Shown here one piece after another: positions 22,851 to 36,200 of a stretch of 64,000 bases of DNA. Source of the stretch: Echinococcus granulosus (taxonomy: Eukaryota > Platyhelminthes > Cestoda > Cyclophyllidea > Taeniidae); assembly GCF_000524195.1 (NCBI RefSeq), contig NW_020170417.1, forward strand, positions 62,001-126,000, given 5' to 3'. Position 1 is the first letter of the stretch. The number at the start of each line of letters is the position of its first letter. Both the position numbers and the translations under genes were made by a program. Under the pieces are notes generated by a model. The model was not told the DNA's origin and did not search any database. It was given only the letters and a program-made list of their open reading frames with translations.

Positions 22851-25800
22851 CCCTCGGTTCTGGTGAGGCGCGACTTTTGTACTTCGAATTAGCCCCCTTG
22901 TACCTCGCTGGGTGGGCTGGCCTTTTGGGCCATGCCAATAGCCCAGACACCTTCTCTGCACTGAATATATATTCTGCCCGAGTATTTTGTCTTCTTTCGT
23001 CTTCAGGGAGTCTCGGGACGCTACACCATTTTTGGAATTGATAGCTGTCGGTCAAACTTGACATCCATATCACAATCCCAGGCGATAGTGAAAATTTTTT
23101 GTCACTACGCTAAATAAGTTTATTAGATGGTGTAGCTATTTAAGTAAGCACCAGAGTTCATCAGTCTCTTCGTCGTTCCTTTCATTCCATCTCTTCAGTA
23201 TCCGAAAGTAAGCATGAGCTTCACGATGCCACATCGACGACGGTGTCAACAAGAACTTGAGGTGGCGTTTGTAGTACCCGTGCTCATCTGTACCACAGCA
23301 CCGAACCCATGCCTTCAACCACTGGCATTCATTTTCACATATATATGTGACTGCTCCACTGAAAATTCCCTCTTTCGACCCATCCCCGTCCCAACGTGGC
23401 TACCACACTTCCCTCTGCACGACTTTATTTCTGCCCGAAACCACCACATTCACGTGAATTAAAAAACGATTCTGCGACGTCATTGGAGGCTGTGGAGCGG
23501 CGATTAGTAGGTTTTGCGTTGATTTTCTGTTAGGTTATCTAAACAAATGATTCTATGGTGTAGTCAAGCCATAGACTTGGCTAAATACTACTACTAGAAT
23601 AAATGGAAATGCCAATAGCACTGGTTTAATGGTTATCTGCAGCTTATCTGGCGAGTGTAGGTAATATACTGGGATGGGTTTAACCAACAATTACATCATG
23701 ACTTTTTCATTTAACCTAACCCTTTATTCGAGGTTGCAAGAGGAGCGTTTCGGGTAATATACCACTTTTAAGTCTGTTTTTGCTTGGAGTAGGCGGCTTG
23801 TTCGTCAAATTCAGGGCAAGTTAAGGCGTGCTAACTGTGATTAGACGCCCTTGTAAGCTCATTTTGGCACAGTAAATTACCGGTACCTTGATTGCTCAAA
23901 CTGATGGCGCTTAAACAGAAAATGCAATGAATGAATCAATTGCACAGACAAAAGTAAGTGGTATCAACGTTTAGCCCCTCAGGAAAAGGGAATTACTGCT
24001 TAAAAAATATTTTGTTGCTTAGATAGGTTGTCTAATAAAATAACGCAACGTACTTTAAGTGATGGATCAATCAAGAGGTCGAGTATCACTAGTAAGCATC
24101 CTTATTTAACTAATTTGCCACAGAGATTAAAACATAACAAGCACTTAAAAGACATAATTAACAGCAACTCTAAAAAAAGCATTACTATATATTTTCCAAA
24201 GAAAATGAATCATGAAGTATTCAACGGTCTAGGCACCAAAAACCAGGCCTAATTATTTGCTCTTCCTCGAAGCAGTATCAGCGGCTGTCTTTCTGTTGGC
24301 AGTATGCAGTCATCCAAAAAAGAAATAGGTGATTTTTTTAGGGGATTTTAGTTAAAGGCGGAATGGTACACGTAACTCAATACAAATCTCTGATTAAAAA
24401 GGCACTTTACAATCAAGTGCTTACAGAAAATGACACAAAATGAAATTTAGATGCTATAGGTGAGAAGATGTTTGTGTATTTGCAATTCACTTTCATCCTG
24501 CATCGCATATTTAGCGTAAAGTAAGTAGACTGGGGCATGTTTACTGAGTACTGTGCTTAGTAAATTATTATTTCGGTTTTTGGTGTAAATGCAATGATTC
24601 GATGTATTGTCCAAGTGTGTCCATGCAGGCACTTCATTCTCTGCAGGTTCTACTTCTGCTCTGTGGCATGGCCTTCGAACCAGCTCTTCCATACATTAGT
24701 ACCACATCATCTCCCATACTACTGCGAGGTACTATAAATTCAGGGAAGACTCGAGGTGCTGCCCAAATATGTCGTGTTCTATTCATTATGGAAACCAGAA
24801 AATAATTTTAAAGTGCTGCTATTGAAAATACAACGAAAATATTTCGTCCTACGTTGTACACTTTACCATCTCGAAATATGTTTCAGTATCGAAATAATTT
24901 CAGAGTTGTATGATGAGCGAAAGATGGTTACACATTTGGCTTACCCCGAATTAATTTAAAATACTGGAAATATAGGTCCAAATAAGGAATTTACTAAAAT
25001 AAGTCTTGATCAGTGACAAACACTTGGAGAAAACTGAAATCAACATGGGAATGATCCAATTCCAAATGCCATTTCACCTTAGAAATAGGAAGCGCAATGT
25101 CAAATTGAGACATCACTTAGAGACGTGCCAAGGTATAGTACTAGGAAATAGACGAGAACCCGACCAATGGCAGCTGGTCAAACGTCAGTCACAAGAGAGG
25201 ACTAGAATCCATGAGTAGCTGAAAACGTAGACCCGTTTAGGGAATAAGGGATCACAGTCCTGTAGCCACATTAAAAGTCGAATGAATGGGAGGAGAAGAA
25301 GGAACGCAAGTGGTTTAATGAATCAGGTGAGTGAAATGAGGCAGAAAAGGGGTGTGAAAAAATGAAGAATGTAGACGGAAGGGGATGGGAAGGAGAATGA
25401 GAGAAAGAATGATTATGTGAAGGATTTAAAAGATCTGATAAAAGAGAAAGTCCAGGAGGAAGGAAAGAATAAGAAGAGGCATGCTGACGAAGATATTACC
25501 GATGTCTGATCTATCTCTTACTGCCACGATTGCGGGCGCAGCATCGTGAAGTGCGTACTTTAGTTCCGCTACTTATGGAGCGGATCGGATGCCGACACAC
25601 CGACACATAGTCACTTTGACACCAAATCTTCACACTGCTAACTGAGATAGTGATATAAGTGTCATGATAAATAAAATCTTTTCTTCGGTGCTGTTAAACT
25701 TATTACCAAACCTATTACAGAGCCGGATAAATTGTGCACTATGTAACAAGTCTTCGTTTCATAAATCAAAACTTACCTCTTTTAGGTGTATTTTATTCGT

Positions 25801-28779
25801 CAAAAATGGAAAACAGTTGTATTATCCTCAAGTGGTACATTTGTTATTTGTTGTCTTCTATTTTACTAACGGAGGTTGGCCCTATTACGCTTGCACTTTG
25901 TACGTTGTTTTACAGTTTGAAATATTTTTCTAAGTAAAATAGTACTGAAATTTATCCCATTAAATTTCCGAAGCTTTCAACAGATTTGCCTGGAATTTGG
26001 GCTCACTGTGCACTAGAACCAGTCTTCGTTCGAATTTCACGGAAAAAAAAGCACCACCATTCACTAAAAATGAATCAAAACTTCACAACGGCCTATGTTG
26101 GCCGTGTGTGACTTCGCATTGGTCAGCCGCTGATCCGGGATCAACCGGATTGCAGGGCTTGAGTCGAACTGCCCTTCAGCTCAATTGGGGCTCCCAAAGC
26201 ATCGGTCACGGCGAGTGTGCATGAGCTCGCGGTACCCATACATCCATCAAAGGTTACACAACACATTGTTTTTTTGCTATTCCCTTGTAGGAGCGGAAAT
26301 AAAATTGCCAATAGGGAAAACTAGCTTTGTCTTTGAATCCTGTTGCTTTTTTAGCTTAGGCGAGCAATCGGAAAAATATTCTTCCATTTGATATAATTCA
26401 CAAAAAAGTGATACTTGTTTGCTTGATAGAAGACTTTTGAAACCAGTCAAATAAGGTGGAATAACAATCCTTGCCAGATTTAAGAGACAACGTCACATCC
26501 ATAATGTTAATTTTTTCTGAAAAATAAATATACACAGGTCTGGTGCAATTTTTTTGCGAGGTTGATCAGGGAGTTTCCTTACTATGGATATTTTATTACA
26601 GTGGCTTATTCGATGGTAGGAAGTAAATAATTTAGCGCGGAATTTTAATCAGTTTGGCCACTTTGACCGCAAAAGTGAAACACCTCTGAGTTTTGTATAT
26701 CACTTTCACAGTTGTTCATCATCATTATATTAACTTCAAATCCCAGGCTCTTGATACTGGGGAGGTCGTCACTTCCCGCTTTTCAAGATGTCTATACGCA
26801 CTATAAAATCTCAAATCCTTTTATTAAAATTGTGGATGGTTCGCATTGGATTCGTACATTATCTAGGGAATGGAACATGCCCAGACTCCCCGTCTTATGT
26901 CTACATTTGTTTGAGTTGCCATACGATCTCTTGGAAATTTAACCTTGCTAAAATTGTGGTCACAAGACCGAAAAAGTTTCTCAGTTAGCAAAATGAAAGT
27001 TGTGTCTTAATGCACACATGTGCACACATCAGAAAGCGAAACACCACTGCAGCACCAGAGTATCACAGACCCACATGCAAGTAGGTGATTAAGTTTAAAC
27101 CACGCAATCAATTCCCTCCTCAACTTCGTCCAAGCGTGTTTGCAGACGCCTGTATTACGGATAGAGATAGAGATCCAAGACAAATGACCGCCAGTAGCGC
27201 CACGAGGTGTGCCCTCCTTACACGGGGTTATGAGCACGTACGTTTTGTAGATAGCAAGCATTAAATCCTTCATGGATTATGCAAGCATCGGTATTGTGCT
27301 GGAAATGTCGGTTTCCGTTTGATGCAAACAGTCCGAGCACCGGCCGGAGAGGGTCAGCTAATAAATCCTAAAAGGTGACAGACTGCTTTTGCTTTGCGAA
27401 GAAAATTAGATTGGTGTGCTCTCTGCTCATTACAGTAAGTCGTACAAATTTGAAATCAAGCCAGTTAACTACGCTGTTAAACAGAGAAGACTTTTAAAAG
27501 TGCATGATGAGTAGGCTTGACAAGCATGAATGTATAGTTACAGTAGTGCTGTTAAATTGAACCAAAAATTTGACTTTTGGGACAAGAATAGGGTGCATCA
27601 TTTCCGCTTTGTGAAAGAGAAGCTGTAGTTAGTAATTCATTTGGGTAAAGTTGAATTGGATGAGTTTATGTAGGAGGTATGCTCGAGAACAAGCAACCGT
27701 GTAATTACTGTTTGCTGTGTCCCAATGGGGGTGCATTGTGCTAACACACATGTTTGTTTGAATGCACCATTTAGGTGACAAGCAGTCAGATTATACCAGT
27801 CCCATGATTGAGGGTACGTCGTCATTCCCCAAGGCGAAGAACTCAAAAACCCCATACAAATTTACTTATTTGTAAAATCGCCTTCATTTTGATACTTTCC
27901 GCCATCAAGGGTTCCAAGCTGGAGGTTGAAGGGCAAAAATAGTAGAAACATTATCATACTTTATGAGATCTTGCTTAGTATTGCCAAATATACGTTAGAT
28001 CATATGTCTGTCGATTGCGCCTATTTTGCTTATTCCGTGAAATCTTAAAAATTTGGTGCCATTTTATTCCAAGAAATATGGCTCAACGTTGAGTGTGACT
28101 AGCTCATCACTTTTAGAGAGCATGTGAAGCTTCCGTCTAAACGTTCTGCATTACTCTTTTCCGCATTTTAGACGTTGTAGTAAGCTTCGATGGGGTACTT
28201 TATGTTCCTCATAACTTTTGCTAATTATTTGATCCACAGATTTGGATGTGACGTATATTTGTAAATAACAGTCGCTAAACCTGTAAATGGTGTGGTTAAC
28301 ATTGCGCGACACATTTGTGTTGGCAAAGCGGTACTTGCTTTGTTTACGCTTACCTTTTAGGTGCAAAGCGTCCAGTGAACACCGAGGTCGTGGCTGAGGG
28401 GCCGCCAGATTTTTCCGAGACAGCAGAGGGTTCTGAACACAGGACCTGTACGCATCCTCCTTAACGCTTGCCAATAAACATGCCCTCACCGAAGCAGTCT
28501 CTACGTTTGAGGAGTATGAAGGTCAGACGGGAAGAGTTAAGCGAGGAATCCGCTATAATTAGGTTTATCTAGTTTTCCGACAGGTAGTTTAGCTTTTAAT
28601 TACTACTCTTAAACTTGCGGAAGCCAGATTTTTAATCCAACGCGATTCACGAAATTCCATTATTCATGAACCCAGATTATTTTGCCTGATTTCATACAGG
28701 ATGTGTCCTCCTCCTAGCTTTCTTTTTCAACAAAAATACCGAAACTGGAGGTATATAGGCAAAATGGTGAAAATATTAA

Positions 28780-29130
28780 ATTGGTGAGTGTGCTGTCTGA
28801 CCTTCCTCCCTTCACAACGAGTACGGGTCTCGATAAATGGCTCGCACACATTAAGTTCAACCTCTGATTCTATCCCTATAAACAAAACCACTTTCCATGT
28901 ACTTCTACTCTACCACCGTAAAATCATCATAATTCCTGGTACCAACTTCGGGAAATTCCCCTTTGCACTGGTCTAAACTACCATCTTTGAGGAAGGACAG
29001 GTGTTAACCAAAGAGCTCTTTCATGGTGGCCTAAAGATGGGAGGTGACGAGGAGCGCGCAAAGCGACTGACATACCTGACAAAGCGTACTTTCCTTGACT
29101 TGCTGCCATCAACAGTGGTAGGGTGAGTTG
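28780..29130 (+). mobile_element. Possible decayed gag fragment of an LTR retrotransposon
   Basis: Plus-strand pieces in shifting frames read LDKWLAHIKFNL, then after breaks LTKELFHGGLKMGGDEERAK and RLTYLTKRTFLDLLPSTVV. The pattern of a W-x-x-x-I opening, a hydrophobic middle and an E/R-rich helix before a leucine-rich end resembles Gypsy gag capsid regions. The match is by general character only, and no protease or polymerase follows within reach. Confidence 0.25.
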
Positions 29131-30204
29131 TCGTTTAGCTTAGACACGGAGTTTGTCCCCCACACTATGATCGCCAAACTTCACAGTGCAAGCGTTGATT
29201 CTCAATTAGGTGGTTGCTCGCAGTGAATAAGCATCAAGAGTTGTCTACAGCAGTGTGTTACAACAGTAGCAATAGCCGATCAATCGCAACACCATTCTAA
29301 TGGAGTCGTTAGCGTCACGCGCTTACGAAAGACAGGAAACCACCGGATGGTAACTTCAAAAAAACACATAAATGGTAGCACCGGGAAAGGTGCTGAAAGG
29401 ATGAGGGGGCTATGCAATACTTATGATACTTAAACTGTGTCTTTCAGAGAGAAGTTGGAATACAAATCCAACCTTATGAATGAGGAGCGGTCAACGTGTA
29501 ATACTTATGTTGTTTTAATGTGCCTTTCAGGGAGGAGGCAAGCAGGAAATTCGAGCCTGGTAACTGGATCGCCCTCTCCCTTACCTAGTGACCGCGGCTC
29601 CCCTCCTTCTTGAATATTGTATTTTCCCTATACATCTTGTCGTCTTTAATAAAGATGTCCAAAGTAAACCAACCGGGCTTGTCTAGGAACGCTAGGAATC
29701 GGGAAGCGGAGACCGAGGAGTCTCGCTCCACAAACGTCCGACAACCCGGTGAGGTTCGGCTTTCAACCCCCCCCCCCCAAAATTGTACCCACTCATTCCC
29801 ACTTAATTTACGCATTAAATATGATAAAACCAAGTCAGTCTGAATGTTCTAAGAGTACAAGGATTAGAGAGGAGGAGGTCTACACTATATTTTAGAACTC
29901 AAATAAAAATTTCCAAATTCTTCTGGTCGTGGATTTTAATTTATGGTGGTGCTATATTGATTGCCATTCAAGATTTGAATAGAAACCTATTAAGCCAAGC
30001 GCTTATTAACAATATGCAATAACTGATTTGGTCTAATATTGCTTTCAGCTTTTTTAACTTCTACTTTTAGTTTAGGGCTATATAAACCCAAACAATTTTT
30101 GAAATCTAGTCTCGTCATAACTTTGCCCGTTTAAAATGGTAAACAATCGCTTCTCATCAACGCTTTCTGGCTATTTTATCAGGCTTAATAATATTTTTAT
30201 CTAA

Positions 30205-33200
30205 ATGTTATGCTATACCAACCCTCGTATCATGTCCGCAACGACCTTAGTGGGCTGTCCAAAAATGTCATTTGCAGCGAAAACGTCTAGCTCTTGGCTC
30301 GGGAATCTTAATTACAGGCGATTGTTTTCCCTTACACTAAGATATTTTACTAACACTCACGAGCCATCTGCTCCAAAGCCCGACCATTATCCAAAGTGGG
30401 CTACTTCGGCCTCTGAAATATTTGCGGAATTGGAAGATGGTACATTTTCCCGGATTCCCTTTTACTATCTCAAGGGCAAAATATATTCATGCAAGGATCT
30501 GTCTCCACACCAGCAGCTCTTGAAACTATGCTGCTTTCGCATGTGTTGGATAAAAAACTGAGGAATTTGAAACTGTTTCAATTTTATCCTCTCGGCCCAA
30601 CTCCGTATTTTGCGGAAGAATTTCGTGGACGAATTAGGATGTCAACGGCCTATGGGAGTAATATTATTGACAGATTTTAATAGTGTACTTAGGCATCTAT
30701 TGTCGTGATGCTATAAATGAGGGACTTGCTGACTATATCCCAATTGCTCTATCCGACCTACCGCTATTCTATCGGAACAAACTTGTTTTCTTTAAGTACG
30801 CATTAATTATGGTGTCACCGCCTGATATTCATGGTTTTTGTACTCTTGGTGCAACTGTTGGAAGTGCGAGATCTGCCATAAAAAGTGCTGAGAAAATAGT
30901 TGGTATGTAGTTGTCCCCATGTTTGCTATGCATATTTTTACCAAAATTCGTGCAGCCCAGGTTAACCCTCAAGTGCCTGTCACATACGGTGACTCTGCCA
31001 TTCACGTGAGTCAAATAGATTTTCTCGTTCCGTGTTCTGAGCCTATTTTCGAGGTACCGTCGCCCCCACCTTCTAGTATCGACCAGACCATAGCTTCAAA
31101 CATTGCATCGGAGTTAATCGAAGATGGTGCAACCATTCAATTAGGATTTGGCAGCATACCTCATGAAGTGACATCACATCTGCGTGACCATAAGGATTTG
31201 GGCATTCACGCGGAAAATATTTTTGATGGTATCGTTGATCTGGTCGAACTGGGCGTCATCACTAATAAGCACAAGCAGGTTCGCCAAGGTCGAATAGCAG
31301 CTAGCTATGCCATTGGAACCAAACGGGTTTACGACTTCATCGACCAAAATCCACTTGTTGGTACGTGTTGTGTCAATCTCTTCATGTACTAAAATTGAGC
31401 ACTCATTGTACATTATGCAAGGTTGAAATGCTGCTATGTAATGCCTTATTATTTTCGGGAGTTTAGTGATTTACCTTTTTGCTTTAATTGCTATTTCTTT
31501 GGTTTACCTATTGCCATATCTGAAATATGCTTTATAATCTTTGGTTAACCCTGTATAAATTGTTCTCTTTTTGATGTGAACTTTGACCTTTATCCACTGC
31601 ATTGTTAATTATTTCGTGGATTCGGCCTGAGTAACAATGCTATTTTGTATTTAAGCTCCAAATAAAGCATACACTAATATTATTTATCCTTTATTTACTT
31701 ACCCTTCATTCTTGTCCAGCCAACGGATTCCTGATATCTAATTTTTTGTCTGCGTTTCCCCAGGAAACATTTAATCAACGTTGACGGTTCTGTTCTTTGT
31801 TTAAGCTACACTAGAAGGCATGGTACTCATGCCTTCTCCATGGTTTTATGGTTTACAATCATTCACCTCTTTGTCCAGCACCAAAGAAAGCTCCTGACAT
31901 ACTTTGGCTTTACGTACACGTAATAGTTGACTTCAAAAAGGCTGATTTTGCAATGGTATGACTGATTTATAAAACTTTGACCTCCAATTGACTTTTGTTA
32001 GCGAATGCAAAGTCGCGGCTTTCGGATCTTATCCTGAGCACCGATCTCGGGTGTTTCTGTAGCTTGGTCTTCACTGAGTTACTTGGCATTCACCGATTCA
32101 TTTTATGTGACCATTTTCTCGCATTTCCTTCCTTTATTTAAGTTGTAACTTTTGGATGCTTTGTTTTCAAATAATGTTTTGTTGCTCTGTGTTCTGCCGT
32201 TCTGGCCCGGCGGAGGTACATGGCGGGCTCCCCTAGCAGTCCGTTACTAAAACCGAAAGTTAATCAAGCAATTACGGCATTACAAGCCACCTTTCAGTCC
32301 CTCATTACCTTAATAAATAAAATAAGCTAAGGTTGGCTGTTGTCTTTCGTCTGTTTTTTACACGCGAAATGAGATCTCATCACTTTGATTATCCTGCCTC
32401 ACTTTTCGGTAACTCATTCAACTGGTGGGGGGGGGGGGGGGGGTAAAGGCATTCGCATCATTTACGCCGTTTTCATTCTCAAATCTCATCCATTTTCATA
32501 CCCGAATGCTTTTTTCTTCCATCTTGCACTGAGCCACACTCCTCTCGTGAGATACCAACATTCACAGGTAAGGGAAAGCATTGGTGAAGGTTTTACTCTT
32601 ACGAAGAATGCGTCACTGTCAAGCATTGTGAATTGGTGAATGCTGTCACCAAAATAGTGAGAAAGCAAAAGGATGCCTTTTACAAGTCTATTTAATGAAA
32701 GTACTAAACCTACTGGTTTTCACGAGTTAATTTAATTTAGCAGGCGATAAAAGGGTTGCATTTTAGACAACACTGGGCAGTTTAATGGCAAACACTGACA
32801 AGATACTCAAATACGATTTAGAAATGCGATATAGGTCATTTCAAGTGGTTATCTTTTAAATTAAATTGGGTGTAAACCTTGCCTTGTCAGTCACATCCAA
32901 ATTGATCCCACTTCTTTGAATCTGTAATCTCTGAAATCGGGAAGGGTGAAAGTATGAACCACGTATCTCCGAGTTATTGTCGGTGAGCTAAGTGACAAGT
33001 AGCATACATTATTGGATTCGATAGCATATGAAATTGTAGCCTGAGGTAGTGAAAATTCACCTAACTTGTAGACTTGTTAACGATTTGTGGAGTTTCTTTT
33101 GCAATACAGTGTAAGCGATGGTTGAAAGTCACTTCACCTATTGTATTCGTTTAAATGGTAAGCGTTACAACTCATCAGTATCTTCCAATTTGGAACAAGT

Positions 33201-36200
33201 TAGATACGAATTCCATTTTTGTTTAATATCCCATTCCTGGAAGCAAGGAACCAACTCCCGATCAGCTATGTTTTTTATTGCGGTTTTATTTCTTAACTTT
33301 TTACTGTGCATATGTCTGCTGCAAAAAGTGTGTTGGGGATAAGGTGAGGCCAATATCCATTTTTACTTTCTCCCTCTCGTCTTAACCAAAGGGCGTCTTC
33401 TCACGGCACAGTTTTTGCTTTTTCCCATTTTGTAAGAAAACAATGTTCTTCCAGCTGATTCACCCGTCGTGGTTGTTGCTAACAGAGGGGAAGAGGCTCT
33501 CCTCTCACACATTTCAGTTGTACCCAGTAGTTGCATGTAAGCCGTGGTTGTTTGGGCCTCATGAAATAAAAACTTCCTCGTGGAGGATAATTGGGTCTGC
33601 AGCGCTGTGCAGTTCAACAAGGCAAATTACACATGCGTGAAGGCAATTACGCACGTGTCCACATACAGAAGAGGATTGGTCATCTGGCTTTCCGGGCTTG
33701 ACAGACGTGTGTCTCAGAGGTGGAGGCAGGCGGCGAATGCTGAGGTGTGACATGGCGTGGTGTGATGATTGGTGGCTGTTGGTCGTTGATCACTAGTTGG
33801 TGAATCAGGTGGGGCTCGCCAGTGCTGTGTGCTTTCTTCTGACTGCGAAATGCAACCAATTTCCGTCCTCAAGTTGGTTAGCAAACAAGCTGAGGTGGAC
33901 GGTACATTTGTACAACGCATGTGGAAGGAGTGATAAACAGCCAAGTGATGATCTTTGATGCTCACGCCTCGCCAGCTGTTAATTTGTCGCATTTCGTCGG
34001 AATCCCACCGCTCGGCTTCAACCACGACTTTCTTGTCCAACTGCTAAATATGTGAAGAAAGTACTTGAGCACTCGGTAATCAATGCTAGTAGCTGTTCTT
34101 ACCACGATGATCTCAAGGTATTATTGCAGTGTTAGATGGTGGCACATACTTCCTCATTGTTTAGCGGAAGAGACGGTGTTAATAAAGGTGGTGCATCTTT
34201 GCCGTAATGTTTGTCTTTATCAGAGGAATGAATGTTTGAGGTACTTTTGTAGTGTGTATGTTTTCCCTCTACACCTTCTCTAATTTCTCCACGACAAAAT
34301 TGCCGCTCATTTTTACAGCTTGGAATAAGCCCGACTCGACTTGATAACTAGCTAACTCGAAGATTGCACAAGCGTTTTTGACTCCATAGTATAGGCATAC
34401 CACTTCTGAATTTGTTATATCCGCAATCCTTCGGTTAAACAATCGTGATTCACCTAAATGCTTCCACTACTGTCTTCTCGGTCTGATCATTCACCTTACT
34501 AAGTTGTTCCATCTCAGTTCAAAAGCCCTGGAAGTCTGCCTCTCTTAGAATTATGCATTCGACCGGAGTACGTTTCCTGGCCCCTGTCGACAACGTCTCC
34601 CTCTCCTTTTTGAAAAAGGGACATTTTCAACTTTGAATAATCTCAGCCTTGTAAGGAGCTTTTTGCTTATTGCATCTCAATTTGTTGCTGTTGGACCGCT
34701 GCAAGCTCTCGATGGTGACAAAAGATAATTTGCTTCTCCACAAACTAATGTCCTCGTGCCTTCTATTTGTTTACTAGGTTTCTTTTGTGCCTAAAAGACC
34801 TAGCTCTGACTTATCCCACACGTCTTACTCCTCTGTTTTTTTTTCCTGTCCAGCCCTCTATGAAATCGCGTGGACTAATTCCATTGAACGGATTGCTCGC
34901 AATCCCAAAGTCTCCTCCGTCAACACCTGCCTAGAAATGGACCTCTCGGGTCAGAGTGTTGGTGACAGCATTGCTGGCAATGTCTACACTGGTGAGCGGT
35001 CCATTTTAAATGTCTCCATTACTTATTGATGAAATAATCATGACGATTTGACCATGGAAGAAAGTATGTAAATGCTCCAAAGAATCGGGCATTTGATGTT
35101 CAAGCAGACGTATCCTCTTTTTGTTTGCTATTTCCCGTATAGGTGTATGGCTTGCTGCCTTGGCGATGAGTATGACCTTGTTGCTCAAGTTCCTTTATTT
35201 ACCCCTCCTCTTGAGTGTGTCTAGTTTTATTTGGCAACGCAATAATCCATTCGTGGAACTTAGAAATAGGTTGTTTGAATGACACCTCCACTTGACGCTG
35301 CAGCAAACGTTGATGATTTTTATAAAGAGTGCCCAGCTTCTAGGAATGCCTTTGTCTTTTGCAAAGCTTAAAGGTAATCGGCTAATGCCTTAAAATTACC
35401 TTATGTAACAGGAGTTGGAGAGAGGACCCTTGGTCCACTTATAAATTTGATTTAATCCCTCACTAAGGTTTGGGTTTCTTCTGGTTTTCATGTCCTTGAT
35501 TCGGTGTGTGCGATAATTCTTTTATAATTTCACATCTTTTTAGGGAAATTATAGGTGAATTTAAAAGTTCACTTTGCAGCTACTCAAGGTCAAATATTCC
35601 CTCGAAATAGTGTTTACAATCTCGTGAATTATTTACCCTCTTCAATTCACAAAAGAACAACGCCATTCAGAATTGTTTGGAGAGGTGTAAAATGGAGCTG
35701 AAGGTGAACTCAATCAATCAGGCAGTGGTCAATATCAACTAAATCTTTTTTGCCCATGTCAAATAGCAATTATCGTATTTCTGAGGTATCCTGGATTATT
35801 CGGACCATCTGCAAGGATCTCAGGACACCACAAGTCATTGACGGAATCGTTTAATGGTGCTATTTTTAGGGTAAGACCATTGGATAACACCAAATCTGGA
35901 ATAAAAGAATATGCAAATAAGTTTGGTGAATTCCTCCTCCTGCAGGGTCGCTACCACCGGAAGCTTGACCATCACAGCCTAAACGTTCCGTAGTTCATGT
36001 GCGAATTGGCTCTTTTTTTCTTCTCTTTCCAGTCTAATTTACTCCCTCTAAAGCTGCGTGACGTGTGGGTTTAGGCAAGACTATTGGGCTTTCACACAAA
36101 GATGAGGATTTTAGGGGATTCTCGATGGTAACTTTATTCCGCCTACTTGCCTAACTTGCAGCTTCGCTCCTAACAAACTCGTGAGTGTTATGATGAAATG

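Larger units (their letters stand above)
22491..30204. other. 7.7-kb gene-poor intergenic region
   Basis: Between the retroelement and the CoA-transferase gene I find no supportable gene. It includes an assembly gap (22751-22850), AT-rich DNA with only short accidental frames, a purine-rich strand around 25230-25490, a possible gag relic at 28780-29130, a small tandem duplication near 29410-29550 and a 12-base C run near 29767. The sequence just right of the gap (22851-23080) has a minus-strand frame, partly running into the gap, that I could not identify. Confidence 0.5.

Noticed and set aside
25230..25490. Purine-rich strand as a functional triplex or regulatory element
   Set aside because: The A/G bias is clear but interrupted, with no mirror symmetry; simple compositional drift is enough to explain it.
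26090..26230. tRNA-derived SINE
   Set aside because: The stretch is GC-rich and contains tRNA-like words, but I could not fold a cloverleaf or find convincing A and B boxes.
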